Shown piece by piece: positions 5,731 through 7,277 of a stretch of DNA of 7,277 bases (its first letter is position 1; each line of letters begins with the position of its first letter). The stretch is from Bacillota bacterium. GTDB taxonomy: Bacteria > Bacillota_E > Sulfobacillia > Sulfobacillales > Sulfobacillaceae. Location: assembly GCA_021802375.1 (NCBI GenBank), contig JAKAAL010000197.1, positions 1 through 7,277 on the forward strand, read 5' to 3'. The notes under the pieces are model-generated. The model was not told where the DNA came from. It made no database searches and was given only the letters and a program-made list of their open reading frames with translations. Both the position numbers and the translations under genes were made by a program.

Positions 5731-6074
5731 GGCTTGACGGCTCCGTGCCCTACCGCCTGCACGATGAGGTACACGGTGAGCGTCAGGCTCCCGGTAATCA
5801 CGGCCCCAATCACGATGCCGAGCCATTTGGAGAGACGTTCTCCCTGCTGGTTAAATTTAATTTCTACCGTATCTTTATGCGGTTGGTAGTCTTCTTTTTT
5901 CCACCGCCCGAATTCGGCGGTGGTGAGATACGTTTCTCGCATCATATCCAGTTTCCCGTCAAGCGCACCCACGGCCTGGGTTAAGGTTTGTAATGTGTGT
6001 TCCATATGCCGTAGGTCATTACGGGTGACGGCCAGCTCGGGGTCAATGGGCGTGTTGCGATCAAAATCCGACAT
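5727..6074 (-). CDS. XhlA-like coiled-coil protein with C-terminal membrane anchor
   Basis: A 115-aa protein with an N-terminal helical/coiled-coil part (about residues 15-48, DLRHMEHTLQTLTQAVGALD), a charged middle, a second helix (KFNQQGERLSKWLG) and one C-terminal membrane segment (about 84-108). This is the layout of the phage haemolysin XhlA family, small proteins that work with a holin in PBSX-type lysis. GGAGG lies 7 nt before the ATG and overlaps the stop of the upstream gene; the stop overlaps the next start as ATGA, so three genes here are translationally coupled. The family call rests on topology and context; the general fold is clear, the name less so. Confidence 0.62.
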   Translation of the reverse strand: MSDFDRNTPIDPELAVTRNDLRHMEHTLQTLTQAVGALDGKLDMMRETYLTTAEFGRWKKEDYQPHKDTVEIKFNQQGERLSKWLGIVIGAVITGSLTLTVYLIVQAVGHGAVKP

Positions 6075-6086
6075 CGGTGAAACCTC

Positions 6087-6632
6087 CTATTCCCCGGTCG
6101 GCGGGGTGTTGAGGTGGTGCGGGAGTGGATCCCATGGGCGAGGACCGAGTAGACGGGGCGAAAATGCCAAGCTCATCGGCGAGGGTAAGGGTTGCTGGGT
6201 CAGCGGGATCCCAGCCCCCTGCGCAAAGGCCATCGCCACAAACCCACTACACGTCACGTAGCGAGGCCGGGCGTTCAAGAGGCAACCGAGATGGGCATCG
6301 TACCACCCGCCGTCCTCCAGCAACGCCGTGATGCCATAGGGCTGGCCCAGGTGAGCCATTGCCCATGCAATCGTGGCGTGGGCCATCGCGGGGGTCAGCC
6401 CCTCCACGGAAAACGCATTCCCGTTCGCCGTGTACTTGGCGAGCGGCGATTGGATGACGGGATCGATCTGCTCGATCAGGTGCCCCTCCCCCACCAGCGC
6501 CGCATGGACGTACGGACCGCCCGTGGACCAGGCGATGGCGGCATCGAGCACGCGGTCCCAAATCGGTTCGGTGGACAATGCGGTCATCAGGAGAACATCG
6601 CCGGGACGAAGCACGGCGGGATCATAGGCCAT
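6087..6632 (-). CDS. Permuted NlpC/P60 (YiiX/YebB-like) papain-fold protein
   Basis: The 181-aa product begins LRPGDVLLM (residues 8-16), an opening typical of YiiX-like permuted NlpC/P60 domains, followed by a catalytic-type His in YVHAALVG (H43), an acidic residue in LIEQ (E54) and, late in the sequence, the nucleophile in YVTCSGFVAMAF (C128). His-before-Cys order marks the circularly permuted class. Members are thiol amidases, peptidases or acyltransferases; in a phage late operon, cutting peptidoglycan peptides or assisting tail entry is plausible. No signal peptide. GGAG lies 10 nt before the ATG. It is followed by the XhlA-like gene with 12 nt between them and preceded by the glycine-rich protein with 21 nt between. 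Confidence 0.75.
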   Translation of the reverse strand: MAYDPAVLRPGDVLLMTALSTEPIWDRVLDAAIAWSTGGPYVHAALVGEGHLIEQIDPVIQSPLAKYTANGNAFSVEGLTPAMAHATIAWAMAHLGQPYGITALLEDGGWYDAHLGCLLNARPRYVTCSGFVAMAFAQGAGIPLTQQPLPSPMSLAFSPRLLGPRPWDPLPHHLNTPPTGE

Positions 6633-6653
6633 GCGTCATGCGCTCCTCTCGTT

Positions 6654-7277
6654 TCACCAGACGAACCACACGACGCCATCAGCCCCCGATCCCCCCGCCG
6701 TTCCCGCTGAACCCGAAGGACCCTCATAGCCTCCGCCGCCACCACCGCCATACGCGGCACCCGCTGCCCCTGCGGCGGTACTACTTGTTGATCCATCCCC
6801 CCCGGCCCCGCCAGGTTGCATGTTACTAATGGCGCCCTGTTGCCCAGCTGCGCCGGTCGATCCTTGGGGCGTATTGGTACTTCCACCCTGGGCGATGGAC
6901 GCGCCCCCCGATCCCCCTGCGCCAACCGTGGTCGAACTGACACTGGCGCTGGAGCCGCCTCCGTCAACCAATGATGCCGAAAGAAAGGATCCCCCCAGAG
7001 CGGCCGTTCCAGCCGCTCCCATACTGCCCGGACCTCCGGCTCCTCCCCCACCCGCGGTGATGATAGTGGTTCCACTATAAACAACCGTGGACGCGGTCCC
7101 GCTATTCTCGCTCGTCCCACCGGCCCCAACTTGGCCCGTCACGACATCCCCAGGACTTACCGCGATGATTTCAAACCCACAAGCCCCGCCACCGCCACCA
7201 CCCCCAGCATTGGTACTCGCCCCAGGATTTCCGCCTTGCCCTCCACCCCCGCCACCCCCAATGGCTTGAATTAGTAG
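6654..7277 (-). CDS. Glycine-rich tail/appendage protein (C-terminal part, truncated by window)
   Basis: The frame is open from the window end to the stop at 6654, giving 207 visible residues; the real start lies beyond 7277. The sequence is dominated by Gly with Ala, Ser and Thr: several runs of six or more Gly, GFEIIAVSPGDVVTGQVGAGG, and a typical end, GGSGADGVVWFVW. Such glycine-rich domains form polyglycine-II-type bundles or beta-prism ends on phage tail fibres, baseplate proteins and adhesins, often at the distal host-contact tip. A GTG at 7142 could be mistaken for a start but the same composition continues upstream of it. The complement of this region shows long Pro-rich open frames; these are shadows of the Gly codons. 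Host-contact function is inferred from family and position before the lysis genes. Confidence 0.8.
   Translation of the reverse strand, partial: LLIQAIGGGGGGGQGGNPGASTNAGGGGGGGACGFEIIAVSPGDVVTGQVGAGGTSENSGTASTVVYSGTTIITAGGGGAGGPGSMGAAGTAALGGSFLSASLVDGGGSSASVSSTTVGAGGSGGASIAQGGSTNTPQGSTGAAGQQGAISNMQPGGAGGDGSTSSTAAGAAGAAYGGGGGGGYEGPSGSAGTAGGSGADGVVWFVW

Noticed and set aside
5335..5826. 163-codon version of the DUF1003-like gene
   Set aside because: The extra 32 residues are Arg-rich and out of frame over the XhlA-like gene's membrane segment; the ATGA overlap gives a much better start at 5730.
6192..6710. + strand open frame across the NlpC/P60 gene
   Set aside because: Opposite a gene with recognisable catalytic residues; Arg/His/Gly-rich shadow.
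6820..7269. Pro-rich + strand frames opposite the glycine-rich protein
   Set aside because: Runs of Pro are the complement of Gly codons (GGN/NCC) and carry no independent signal.
1..7277. CRISPR array made of the repeated words
   Set aside because: The copies are irregularly spaced, on both strands and mostly within genes; there is no repeat-spacer periodicity and no cas gene.

Overview
This window looks like a piece of a tailed-phage or prophage genome from a Gram-positive-type host. Its genes have AAGGAG/GGAGG-type ribosome binding sites, tight spacing and start/stop overlaps. By eye it is moderately GC-rich (about 55%). The exact host cannot be fixed from the sequence. An acidophilic or thermophilic Firmicute would fit, but that is only a guess.

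Layout, left to right. On the + strand, 21-1595 encodes a full-length Ro60/Rsr-type TROVE + vWA protein. It ends at a perfect 13-bp terminator hairpin (1613-1653) that also serves the converging leftward genes. Almost everything else is on the - strand and reads right to left: the C-terminal part of a glycine-rich tail/appendage protein (running off the window end at 7277); a permuted NlpC/P60 (YiiX-like) papain-fold protein; a coiled-coil + C-terminal membrane anchor protein (XhlA-like); a DUF1003-like membrane protein; a single-HKD phospholipase D-family protein; an unlisted 44-aa ORF coupled to it; 91-aa and 66-aa unknowns; a GH25/DUF1906-like putative endolysin; and a short putative holin. 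A + strand HNH homing endonuclease (two N-terminal HTH repeats, HNH_3-type core, C-terminal HNH-associated repeat) interrupts this series at 4493-5257.

The leftward genes read as a tail-end plus lysis module: two candidate cell-wall hydrolases, two or three small membrane proteins, and the tail protein upstream. The Ro gene faces this module and looks like an accessory gene. Ro proteins act with Y RNAs. The region upstream of Ro is outside the window, but a same-strand, multi-hairpin, U-tract-ended non-coding segment lies at 2942-3133 and is the best visible candidate for a structured RNA.

The most unusual signal is a word repeated through genes and gaps alike: GCGGGATC/GATCCCGC occurs about 18 times and GGATCC 17 times by hand count, against well under 1 and about 2 expected. 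In coding regions it is often read in one frame as Asp-Pro-Ala. In intergenic positions it extends to the 15-mer ATCGGCGGGATCCCC (three exact copies). This resembles a highly iterated palindrome of the cyanobacterial HIP1 type, and is odd in a phage, where restriction palindromes are usually avoided.
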